Below are positions 36,512 through 43,913 of a stretch of DNA of 64,000 bases, piece by piece. The DNA is from JANQPX01 sp965222015 (GTDB taxonomy: Bacteria; Pseudomonadota; Alphaproteobacteria; Geminicoccales; Geminicoccaceae). The stretch lies in NCBI GenBank assembly GCA_965222015.1, contig CBDCTL010000012.1:128425-192424 (forward strand), given 5' to 3'. The notes under the pieces are model-generated. The model was not told the DNA's origin, did not search any database, and was given only the letters and a program-made list of their open reading frames with translations. The first letter of the stretch is position 1. The number at the start of each line of letters is the position of its first letter. Both the position numbers and the translations under genes were made by a program.

Positions 36512-38497
36512 TCAGGAACGCAGCCAGATCTCGACCCGGCGGTTCTTGTGCCGGCCCAGCCTGTCGGCTTCGCCGCCGGGCAGATCGTTGCAGGCGATGG
36601 GGGCATCCTCGCCGACGCCGAAGTAATTGCCCGACGGGACCTCGAATCCCTCCTCGCTCAGACGATGGGCCACGATCTCGGCACGACTCTCCGCCAGGAG
36701 GGCGTTGTGCTCGGCGGAGCCCTCGGAATCGGCGAAGCCGAACAGCAAGAGCCGTTCCGGCGCGATCCTTTCGCCCTGCAGATAGGCGACCAGACGCTGC
36801 AGGTCCTGCTCGCCCCGGCTGTCGAGTGCCAGGCCGAAACTGTCCCTTCTGAAGCGGAAGGTGGGCGACAGCCGCCGGGCGTTTCGGATCTCGGCCCGAA
36901 ACCGGTCGCGGTGGTCGAGCAGCTGGGCAGGCTGCTCGCCGACCGTGTGGTAGCGCCAGTCGCTGACATCGGTCGATGCCAGATGCACATCGAGATTGAC
37001 GAAGTGACGCCCGACGACTTCCTGGCCCTGGCCGGGCTCGACGGAGGCCACATAGGCGAGAAACTGATCGCGAAGGGCATGCTCGACAGCGGGGTTGGTG
37101 TAGAGATAGATCGGCCGGGCCAGAGGATGATCGCCGGTGTTGACCTCGAAATCCTCGACATGCAGCGACTCGCTGTCCGGCTCGTAGAGAATGCCGCACT
37201 CATTGACCGCGAGAGGCCGGTTCTCGCCGCGAAAGTCCTTGCTGACCATGCCGATCGCCATTGGCTCGGCGCTGATCGCCATCGCAAGCTCGCTCTCCGA
37301 GGTCAGATGCCGATCCCCCTTGAACTTGCGGCCGTGCAGCACGGTCTGGTTCAGGATCGAGCCTGACGCCATGTCATCATCGAGACCGAACGCGACGATC
37401 TGGCCGTCGAGGCCCGACTGATGCAGCGGCACCTTGTTCCAGGCGTTCAGGCCGTTGGTGAACACCTCGCCCGCGGTCTCCCGGCTGATCAGCGACAGAT
37501 TGTTGTCGGGATGGACCACCACTTCGATGACGTCGATGCCGATCACGTGCTCGGCGCTCGGCGCATGCATGTCGACCCCGAACGCCTTCCCGAAGGCCTC
37601 GACCATATGCGGCTCCGGCCGCTCGGCCTCCATCGCGATCTCGGCCCCGCCTTCGAACAGAGTCTCCATGCCGGCGCTGTCGCCGCCGGAATCGATCTCG
37701 ATCGCCTGAAGCGGCGCTTCCGGATGGGCGACCAGCCTGACCTCGATCACGGCCGCATCGGTGCTGGAGGCCTCGACCTCGACCGCCTCGGGATTGTCCG
37801 GGTTAGCCAGATGGCGAAGAAAGCCTTCGGCAAGCTCCGGCGCCAGATGCTCGCCGATGACGCTGGAGCCGGCGAGTCGCAGCACCGACCGCGGTCCGGC
37901 CGCCGGCACCACGCTCTCCACCGTCGGGGTCTCGACGCGCGCAGGCACGTCAGCAGCGACCGACGTCGCCTCCACGGGCAGGTCGTAGCGCCCGCTGGCC
38001 GCCACGAAGCTGCCTTTGGTGTTCTGCAGCTTGGCGAAGGTCATGACGCCGTCGATCGTCGGATAGTAGGAGACGACGAAGGCGAGCCCTTCCTCGCCGC
38101 GATCGCGCAGCCGGGTCAGGAGTACGGGGAGCGGCTGCCCCGCGGTCAGTTCGTGGGTGGCGAAGTTGCAGTGGGTGACGTGCGTGATTTCGGCGACGGC
38201 TTCGATCAGCACGGCATTGATCTGGTCCTGCGTCGCCTCGTCGAACGGCCGGCTCGCATGGCGATCGCTCACCAGGTGGAAGTTGCAGGCGTCGCTCGAC
38301 GCCAGCGGGTTCTTCTCGAGGGCGTTCGTGATCCTCGCGACCAGGCCGCGCATCGTGTCTTCGAGCAAAGCCTGATCGGCAAAGCCATACTGCTTCTGTG
38401 CCGCCGCAAGTGGGCTGGCAAGCAGCATGACCGCGAGCAGCAGCCCGCCGCGCCGCCAGGCCTCCCTTCCGAAACGATAGTGTTTGCTCCCGCACAT
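36512..38497 (-). CDS. PstS-like binding domain fused to an OmpA C-terminal domain
   Basis: 661 residues, start at 38497 after AAAGGAAAACC. A signal peptide (LLLAVMLLASPLAAA) leads into an N-terminal region (33-200) I do not recognise, with a cysteine pair. A phosphate-binding-protein-like domain follows (about 205-480): LRLAGSSVIGEHLAPELAEG, and DLEV-type segments through IGMVSKDFRGE. A C-terminal OmpA/MotB peptidoglycan-binding domain (about 555-661) contains LLLFGFADSEGSAEHNALLAESRAE and ENRRVEIWL-like RHKNRRVEIWLRS. PstS-OmpA fusions exist in other proteobacteria; here no pstCAB is present, so it is again a wall-tethered receptor without a transporter. Confidence 0.85.
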   Translation of the reverse strand: MCGSKHYRFGREAWRRGGLLLAVMLLASPLAAAQKQYGFADQALLEDTMRGLVARITNALEKNPLASSDACNFHLVSDRHASRPFDEATQDQINAVLIEAVAEITHVTHCNFATHELTAGQPLPVLLTRLRDRGEEGLAFVVSYYPTIDGVMTFAKLQNTKGSFVAASGRYDLPVEATSVAADVPARVETPTVESVVPAAGPRSVLRLAGSSVIGEHLAPELAEGFLRHLANPDNPEAVEVEASSTDAAVIEVRLVAHPEAPLQAIEIDSGGDSAGMETLFEGGAEIAMEAERPEPHMVEAFGKAFGVDMHAPSAEHVIGIDVIEVVVHPDNNLSLISRETAGEVFTNGLNAWNKVPLHQSGLDGQIVAFGLDDDMASGSILNQTVLHGRKFKGDRHLTSESELAMAISAEPMAIGMVSKDFRGENRPLAVNECGILYEPDSESLHVEDFEVNTGDHPLARPIYLYTNPAVEHALRDQFLAYVASVEPGQGQEVVGRHFVNLDVHLASTDVSDWRYHTVGEQPAQLLDHRDRFRAEIRNARRLSPTFRFRRDSFGLALDSRGEQDLQRLVAYLQGERIAPERLLLFGFADSEGSAEHNALLAESRAEIVAHRLSEEGFEVPSGNYFGVGEDAPIACNDLPGGEADRLGRHKNRRVEIWLRS

Positions 38498-39093
38498 GTT
38501 GGTTTTCCTTTCATGGGAAACAGTTCCAGACCAGGGAAGGCTCGGATTGTTGGCTGTTCATCGCGTCGGAGGAGGAAGGATCTCGGTAGACCATCACGCT
38601 GCGAATCCACGCTCCGCCGACGTTCCACCCGCTCATTCGAACGCGCTCCCGGGCGGTCGGCGCCCCTTCCGGAAATATATTGCTGCATGGCGGCGGCCTC
38701 GGTCTCCAGTTCCTGAAGCCGCGCCTTGACGACGTCGCCGATGCTGATGATGCCGGAGAGCTTGCCGGACATGACCACCGGCAAATGCCGGCAGCGGGAA
38801 GCCGTCATCGCCGCCATCACCCGACCGAGGCTGTCGTCAGGCGAACAGGTCAAGGGGTCCGGGGTCATGACGTCCTCGACGGTCAGGTCGAGGAGGCTCG
38901 CGCCGCGACTGGCAAGGCCACAGGCGAGATCGCGTTCCGATATGATGCCTCTCATCCGACCCCGGCCGTCGACGACCAGGAGCGCGCCGACGTCATGCTG
39001 CTTCAGCAGGCGAGCGACCTGTTGCACCGGCTGCCGGTGGTCAATCGTGGCAACGTCGCAGCCTTTGGCGCTCAGGATTTGTCTCACGAACAT
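38269..39093 (-). CDS. CBS-domain pair protein with an unusual C-terminal extension
   Basis: Starts at ATG 39093 (MFVRQILSAKGCDVATI). Two CBS domains occupy residues 1-140: DVGALLVVDGRGRMRGIISERDL and SRCRHLPVVMSGKLSGIISIGDVVKARL. Relatives usually end soon after the QQYI motif (near residue 150), but this frame has no stop for a further 120 codons and overlaps the first 229 bp of the PstS-OmpA gene. The extension is low in hydrophobic residues and probably not a domain. CBS pairs bind adenylates and act as energy sensors. Either a stop codon was lost or a small frameshift is present. Confidence 0.75.
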   Translation of the reverse strand: MFVRQILSAKGCDVATIDHRQPVQQVARLLKQHDVGALLVVDGRGRMRGIISERDLACGLASRGASLLDLTVEDVMTPDPLTCSPDDSLGRVMAAMTASRCRHLPVVMSGKLSGIISIGDVVKARLQELETEAAAMQQYISGRGADRPGARSNERVERRRSVDSQRDGLPRSFLLRRDEQPTIRAFPGLELFPMKGKPTCAGANTIVSEGRPGGAAGCCSRSCCLPAHLRRHRSSMALPIRLCSKTRCAAWSRGSRTPSRRTRWRRATPATSTW

Positions 39094-39128
39094 GTTCCGT
39101 GAACCTCGCCTGATTCTTTTTCCGGACA

Positions 39129-39827
39129 TTACTGGGTCACTGTTGCGCCGGTCTGCGGTCCCGGGGCCACGTCCTTGGACGACGGTCCCGCTCCGACCGA
39201 GCATCGAACGGCGGCATCGTCGATCAGGGCGGCGGCACGGCTGCACACGCGGGTCGTGCGATCGCGATAGCCCTCCCACCAGAGTTCGGCGCGCTCGCGC
39301 ATTCGCGTCGCCACATCGTAGGCTTGGGGCGTGGACGGATCGTCATCGATCGACCGCATCGTCGGCGCCGTAGGATAATCGTCGATGGTCCAGCCGAGTT
39401 CGCGCGCGGCCTCTTCGTCCTTCCTGGTCCATCGCGTCCAGACGTAGCTTGACGTCTCGTCGAGCCATTGAAACCAGCCCAGCGGCGGATCGACCGGCAG
39501 GCCGAGCATGCGCAGCGCGGCTTCGAGTTGATCCCAGCGATAGGGGCCACGGAGACGGCCCTCGAGAGCCCGTACGACCGATTCAGCCTCGGCTTTCGAC
39601 AACCAGGGATAGCCAGCCGCGTCGTCGAGAACGTCGGTGACGGTAAAGGTCCGGCTGTCTTCCTCTTCGGACTCCTCCGGCGACCTGTCTCGTGGTGGGT
39701 TACAAAGAGATCTCCCAAGCGACGCCATGCCGTCGCGGATATTGAGCCTGTCCAGAAGATCCTCTGCGTTCGGCCCTAGCGCATCCAGCAAGGCCACGAA
39801 CTGTCGATGCGTAATGTAGGACTCCAT
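39129..39827 (-). CDS. Hypothetical protein, first gene of the envelope cluster
   Basis: 232 residues with no signal peptide. It is rich in Trp, Arg and Asp (PLGWFQWLDETSSYVWTRW, WWEGYRDRTTR) with an acidic stretch, SPEESEEEDSRTF. Two halves around 60-120 and 120-200 look helical. I do not recognise the family. It is 35 bp upstream of the CBS gene on the same strand and probably co-transcribed with it. Confidence 0.6.
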   Translation of the reverse strand: MESYITHRQFVALLDALGPNAEDLLDRLNIRDGMASLGRSLCNPPRDRSPEESEEEDSRTFTVTDVLDDAAGYPWLSKAEAESVVRALEGRLRGPYRWDQLEAALRMLGLPVDPPLGWFQWLDETSSYVWTRWTRKDEEAARELGWTIDDYPTAPTMRSIDDDPSTPQAYDVATRMRERAELWWEGYRDRTTRVCSRAAALIDDAAVRCSVGAGPSSKDVAPGPQTGATVTQ

Positions 39828-40020
39828 CGGCTATTTCCCCGGCGCGGCGAGACCGCCGTCGTTCTTTTTCTAGCGTCTCTATGAGCGCGATGTCGTCTTA
39901 GGCTAACTTCTTGCGGAAGCGAATATTTTTAATGAAATTTTCATCAAAGATGCCGATGGACAGACCGTCGCCTGCGCTGGTGCAGCGGCGCAATCGGATG
40001 ATTCAGGAGATGCTGCAGTA

Positions 40021-40560
40021 AATATCCCCTGGCAAAGCCGGGGGCTTTGGTCATGTGCCGCTCAAAGCGGCGGCCGGGTCGCTTTCGCGGCCCCGGAGGG
40101 TGCGCCGCCTGAAGGTGGCTGTTCAGCGCCAGAGACCGAGTTGGTCGAGACGCGCATCCTCTTTCTCCTGATTGCGAATGTAAGCGCGGATCGCAGTCTC
40201 GTCGCGACCGACCGTGCTCACGAAGTATCCCCTGGCCCGGAAAGGTTGGCCAACGAAGTTACGTTTGCGCTCGCCATAGACCCGCGCCAAGTGGATCGCG
40301 CTCTTGCTCTTGATGCAGCCGACCGCCTGGGACACAACCAGTTTTGGCGGGATCGCATTCATCATGTGAACATGGTCAGGCATCAGATGCCCGTCCACGA
40401 TCCCACAGCCTTTTTTTGCGCCGCAAGTTGACGAAACACGCTGCCAAGATGCCGTCTCAGTTCGGCGTAGAGTGTTTTGCGGCGGCATTTCGGAATGAAC
40501 ACGATGTGGAATTTGCAATCCCATACCATGTGATTCAGGCTTCGATACACGTCCATCGTT
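40021..40560 (-). mobile_element. IS200/IS605-type element (tnpA only)
   Basis: The downstream end has the typical subterminal hairpin, on the minus strand CCCCCGGC-TTTG-CCAGGGG followed by ATATTTA at 40021-40046. It is close to the ends seen in IS200 relatives, which lack inverted termini. Upstream end uncertain. It marks the left edge of the accessory region. Confidence 0.7.
40123..40556 (-). pseudogene. tnpA: IS200-type transposase TnpA, frameshifted
   Basis: From ATG at 40556 the frame encodes MDVYRSLNHMVWDCKFHIVF and IPKCRRKTLYAELRRHLGSV, the standard IS200 TnpA N-terminus, then reaches AAQKKAV and a stop. One frame over it resumes as GCGIVDGHLMPDHVHM (HUH metal-binding histidines), KSKSAIHLARVYGERKRNF and YFVSTVGRD (catalytic Tyr region), and ends at 40123. 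The shift maps to a run of seven A (plus-strand T at 40411-40417). Slippage could restore some product; otherwise it is inactive. TnpA is a Y1 single-strand transposase. Confidence 0.85.
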
Positions 40561-40778
40561 GCGGTGCCTCTCGCATGCCTGGTTGCTCACGAAAGGAACC
40601 CGGCGATGGACCGCCGCAATCGTCAAACGATGACCGCCTCCCAGGCAATGCCGGGGGGCCTGCTCCCGATGATGGTGCCGCCCGCAATGTCAGTGCAGGC
40701 GACAGCCGCTCTCATAGCAGCTGGTGCGGTTCGAAGCGGGCAGGCCAAAGATTCCTCTGGTAACAAAAATCCCTCGCT

Positions 40779-40901
40779 GTGATTCCCATGGACTCCCAGT
40801 CTCGCATTCTGGGAATCAAAACTGGTCCGAAAAGCCGCCAACTCTTTGATTTTATTGGTCGGGGCGGCCTGATTCGAACAGGCGACCCTCTGCTCCCAAA
40901 A
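40779..40901 (-). repeat. Left arm of a 123-bp inverted repeat: second integrase 3' end with tRNA-like attachment sequence
   Basis: Read on the minus strand it encodes EQRVACSNQAAPTNKIKEL, matching the C-terminus of the integrase on the other side. It carries the tRNA 3' end-like string GGTCGCCTGTTCGAATCAGG and GCCCCGACCA. It also includes a GATTCCCA...TGGGAATC hairpin. It is inverted relative to the right arm at 42250-42372. Apart from this, 40557-41090 holds nothing recognised. Confidence 0.8.
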
Positions 40902-41090
40902 CACAGGTCAAGCTAATGATTCTTAGCCTCAAGCGAAATCATATGCTATCAAGAGCCATCATTTTTACACTTGGAATCATATAGTTAATCAAATGAACCG
41001 CTGTCTAACTCTGTCTTGAGCGGTCCTGCCTGATCAGCAAATTTCATCTATGTTGTTGCCCATGTGTTGCCCAGATGATATTTTGAGGCC

Positions 41091-42323
41091 ATGAAATTGA
41101 CAAAGGCGACAGTAGGCAGGCTGGAACTACCCGAGGGCAAGCCAGATCACACCTATTACGATAGTGACCTCAAAGGCTTCGGACTTCGGCTTCGCGGCGG
41201 GGGCAAACGAAGCTGGGTGGCTGTGTACCGAATCGGACGTAAGGTACGCCGAGTGGTCGTTGGCGATGCGTCTGCAGTGACGCCGGAGGAAGCCAGAAAG
41301 CGAGCAAGAGAGATCCTGGCAAGAGCCGACCTCGGCGAAGACACTCAAGCAGAAAAGGTAGCAGAAAGGGATGGCTCCGTTCTTGTTGTGGGAGACTTGA
41401 TTGATCGTTACATCGATCAACATGTCGAAGTGGCCTTGCGTCCCCGCCCAAAGGCTGAAATCAAGCGATATCTTCGCGAAACTTGGCGGAACCTTCATGG
41501 CGACACGGTTGAGCGCGTTGAACGCAACAGAATTGCTAGCGAACTTGCTACTATCGCAAACGCGAATGGTCCCGTAGCTGCCAATCGTGCCAGAAGCGCA
41601 TTGCATGCCCTATTCGTGTGGTCGATGCGCCAAGGTCTCAGCCCTCACAACCCTGTCGCCGAAACAGCCAAGCCAGGCAGAGAACGCCCTCGTGACCGAG
41701 TGCTGAATGACAGAGAGATAGGAGCCATCTGGCACGGGTGCCGGGATGATGACCATGGTCATATAGTGAGAATATTGATCTTGACCGGGCAGAGGCGAGA
41801 AGAAGCCGGAGGAATGATGTGGTCGGAGATCGACTTTCGAAAAAGGCTCTGGTCTTTGACGAGCGACCGCACCAAGAATGCGCGACCACACGACGTTCCT
41901 CTATCGGATGAGATGTTGGCGCTATTGAGCCGACTGGAGAAACGAAGCGATCGAATCCATGTCTTTGGCTCTGGCGAGGGACCATTCTCGGGTTGGTCCC
42001 GCTGCAAGCGTCGATTGGATCAACGTTGCGGAGTATCGGGTTGGCGTCTGCATGACATTAGACGAACCGTTGTCACGGGAATGGCGGAAATTGGCATCCA
42101 GCCTCATGTGATTGAAGCCACGGTAAATCATGTTAGCGGCCATAAGGCAGGCGTCGCAGGGATCTATAACCGGGCCGCCTATTCGGACGACAAACGGGAT
42201 GCTCTCGAAGCTTGGTCTCGTCATGTGAAGTCAATTGTGGCAGCTGAAATTTGGGAGCAGAGGGTCGCGTGTTCGAATCACGCCGTCCCGACCAATAAAA
42301 TCAATAGGTTAGAAGAGATCTGA
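41091..42323 (+). CDS. P4-type tyrosine integrase
   Basis: 410 residues. The N-terminal DUF4102-like arm-binding domain (DLKGFGLRLRGGGKRSW) precedes a core-binding domain and a catalytic domain. Catalytic residues: Arg in LTGQRREEAGG (about 235), HDIRR (His321, Arg324), NHVSGHKAG (His351) and Tyr359 in GIYNR. The last 20 codons overlap a tRNA 3' end-like attachment sequence, so the gene end is also part of the recombination site. It belongs to the island integrases that use tRNA genes; the intact tRNA is not in the window. Confidence 0.93.
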   Translation: MKLTKATVGRLELPEGKPDHTYYDSDLKGFGLRLRGGGKRSWVAVYRIGRKVRRVVVGDASAVTPEEARKRAREILARADLGEDTQAEKVAERDGSVLVVGDLIDRYIDQHVEVALRPRPKAEIKRYLRETWRNLHGDTVERVERNRIASELATIANANGPVAANRARSALHALFVWSMRQGLSPHNPVAETAKPGRERPRDRVLNDREIGAIWHGCRDDDHGHIVRILILTGQRREEAGGMMWSEIDFRKRLWSLTSDRTKNARPHDVPLSDEMLALLSRLEKRSDRIHVFGSGEGPFSGWSRCKRRLDQRCGVSGWRLHDIRRTVVTGMAEIGIQPHVIEATVNHVSGHKAGVAGIYNRAAYSDDKRDALEAWSRHVKSIVAAEIWEQRVACSNHAVPTNKINRLEEI

Positions 42324-42372
42324 AGCCATCGTGATTCCCAGATTGCAGTATTGGGAATCCTATGGGAATCAG
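42250..42372 (+). repeat. Right arm of the inverted repeat: tRNA-like attachment sequence at the integrase 3' end
   Basis: It contains GGTCGCGTGTTCGAATCACG then CCGTCCCGACCA (about 42263-42293), with T-loop and acceptor features of a tRNA 3' end but no D or anticodon arm. A GATTCCCAG...TTGGGAATCC hairpin follows. It is homologous to the reverse complement of 40779-40901. Confidence 0.8.
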
Positions 42373-42410
42373 AGAGCCAGATTTTTCATGGGCAGGGGAC
42401 GCCACACACC

Positions 42411-42662
42411 TCAAGTGTTTCTGCTCATCTGCCACGCATCCCAATACCGTGAGCCTCGCTTGCCGCAGCTGGCACATCGGAATCTCGGTGCCAGGTCAGA
42501 GATCGGTGTCTCGGGATCGAAGCGGCGTCGGAGCGTTCTGGAATAGAGCAGACCGACATGGCCGCAGCGCTGGCACATCACTTTGACGTAGTGCCAATCA
42601 CGAAGATCGCCTACCTTGACGCGATGGCGCGCGTCAGGAAACGCGATCGTGTCGTCTTCCAT
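42411..42662 (-). CDS. Small zinc-ribbon-like protein
   Basis: 83 residues. Two CxxC pairs, CQRCGHVG (about 30-37) and CASCGKRG (about 63-70), should form a zinc ribbon, followed by SRYWDAWQ. An aromatic-basic patch, DWHYVKVMC, precedes the first pair. Similar small proteins are widespread in alphaproteobacterial accessory regions and have no assigned role. It stands alone between the integrase and the nuclease remnant. Confidence 0.65.
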   Translation of the reverse strand: MEDDTIAFPDARHRVKVGDLRDWHYVKVMCQRCGHVGLLYSRTLRRRFDPETPISDLAPRFRCASCGKRGSRYWDAWQMSRNT

Positions 42663-42770
42663 AGCACCGATGTTCCATAAATGTTCACGGCCAAGAAGGT
42701 CAGCACGATACGGCAGCGTTGTCTACTGGCTATCAAACTTAGCTATTCCTATGCGCCCTATGGGACGTCA

Positions 42771-42992
42771 TCAGCGATCCCGCCAATCCTTTGGACGCTC
42801 GAACGAACCTGACCACGCTCCGCGAGATCGGCACCACGCCAGCGCCTCGGCCCACCAATAACTTGGTGGATAGCGGTCGTCGTCGACCGCATGACCCTGC
42901 CGCACCATCCATGCGCCCAAATCGTCGTCGTCGATCGAGCAAATCGCGACGATGCGTCCCCAACGTAAGCGCTGTTCTTCGGGCACCTTCAT
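42771..42992 (-). pseudogene. Thermonuclease (SNase-like) 3' fragment, cut by IS66
   Basis: About 65 residues of the C-terminal half of an SNase homologue: RWGRIVAICSIDDDDLGAWM, YWWAEALAWCRSRGAWSG and the end FERPKDWR. The upstream part with the Asp/Arg/Glu active site is missing. The homology stops exactly where the IS66 terminal repeat begins (42965); the ATG at 42992 belongs to the insertion element, so any product would be a fusion with no activity expected. Confidence 0.75.
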
Positions 42993-43029
42993 GATGCTAA
43001 GCGCTGTTCTTCGGGCACCTTCATGATGC
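42966..43029. repeat. 32-bp tandem duplication at the IS66 left end
   Basis: Two identical copies (42966-42997, 42998-43029) beginning TAAGCGCTGTTCTTCGGGCA, so the element carries two candidate left ends in series. Confidence 0.95.
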
Positions 43030-43072
43030 GTGCTTGATTTGCTTTTCTCGTGATCCTTTTGGGGATCATGAG

Positions 43073-43492
43073 ATGTCTAGATTTGACCGTAGATGTGACA
43101 CTGAGGTTCACGAGGTCCGTCGGCTCGAGGTGATCAATGGCGATGTAGGTCGGCGCAAATGGTCGGCTGAGCGGAAGGGCGAGATCGTGGCGGAGAGTAT
43201 GCAGCCTGGCGTCGTCGTTTCCGAGGTTGCTCGCCGACACGATCTTGCCCCGCAGCAGTTGTTTGCCTGGCGACATGACGCCAAACAGGGGCGGCTGGCG
43301 CTTCCAGAAGAGGCCATGTCGTTCGTGCCGGTGGTCGCCGCTGCCGATGACACCGTTTCATCGGCCCAGCCTCCGGCGCCGGCGTCGCGACAGATTGAGG
43401 TCCATCTTGGTACTGCCGTGATCAAGGCGCCTGAAGATGTGCAGGCGAAGCATCTGACCAAAGTTCTGCGCGCCTTGAAAGCAGCGCTGTGA
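43073..43492 (+). CDS. tnpA: IS66 family accessory protein TnpA (OrfA, helix-turn-helix)
   Basis: 139 residues. KWSAERKGEIVAESMQPG and VSEVARRHDLAPQQLFAWRH form the helix-turn-helix that recognises the element ends, as in IS66 OrfA proteins. Its stop codon overlaps the GTG start of tnpB by 4 bp, as usual in this family. Confidence 0.9.
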   Translation: MSRFDRRCDTEVHEVRRLEVINGDVGRRKWSAERKGEIVAESMQPGVVVSEVARRHDLAPQQLFAWRHDAKQGRLALPEEAMSFVPVVAAADDTVSSAQPPAPASRQIEVHLGTAVIKAPEDVQAKHLTKVLRALKAAL

Positions 43493-43842
43493 TCCTGCCG
43501 GGTGGCCCGGCTCGGGTGTTCGTCGCGACCAAGCCCGTCGACTTCAGGAAAGGTTTGGATGGCTTATCTGCCGTTGTCCAGGAGCAGCTGAAGCTTGATC
43601 CGTTCGGTGGCGCGATCTTTGTCTTCCGAGCAAGACGCGCTGACAGGGTGAAGATTTTGGTCTGGGACGGGACTGGGCTCACGATGATCTACAAGCGGTT
43701 GGAGGGTGCCAAATTCTCCTGGCCGCGGATCGAGGACGGCGTCATGCGGCTGTCGATGGCGCAGCTGTCGGCGCTGTTCGAGGGGCTTGCCTGGCAGCGG
43801 GTTCACAGCCGCCGGGTTGAGCGACCGAGGGCGGCTCAATAA
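43489..43842 (+). CDS. tnpB: IS66 family accessory protein TnpB (Orf2)
   Basis: 117 residues starting at GTG 43489. It contains the hallmark VFVATKPVDFRKGLDGLSA, IFVFRARRADRVKILVWDGT and KRLEGAKFSWP of IS66 Orf2, a protein needed for transposition but of undefined biochemical role. Length normal and reading frame intact. Confidence 0.95.
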   Translation: MILPGGPARVFVATKPVDFRKGLDGLSAVVQEQLKLDPFGGAIFVFRARRADRVKILVWDGTGLTMIYKRLEGAKFSWPRIEDGVMRLSMAQLSALFEGLAWQRVHSRRVERPRAAQ

Positions 43843-43913
43843 GCCTGCGTCACGGTGACTCACCGTTGCAATTCCTGGTCGAATCAAGTGGTTGGCTGTG
43901 CTCCTCTTCAGCC

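Noticed and set aside
40845..40901. A complete tRNA gene (and likewise at 42253-42293)
   Set aside because: Only the T-arm and 3' acceptor part are present; no D arm, anticodon arm or 5' acceptor can be folded upstream, so these are attachment-site remnants.
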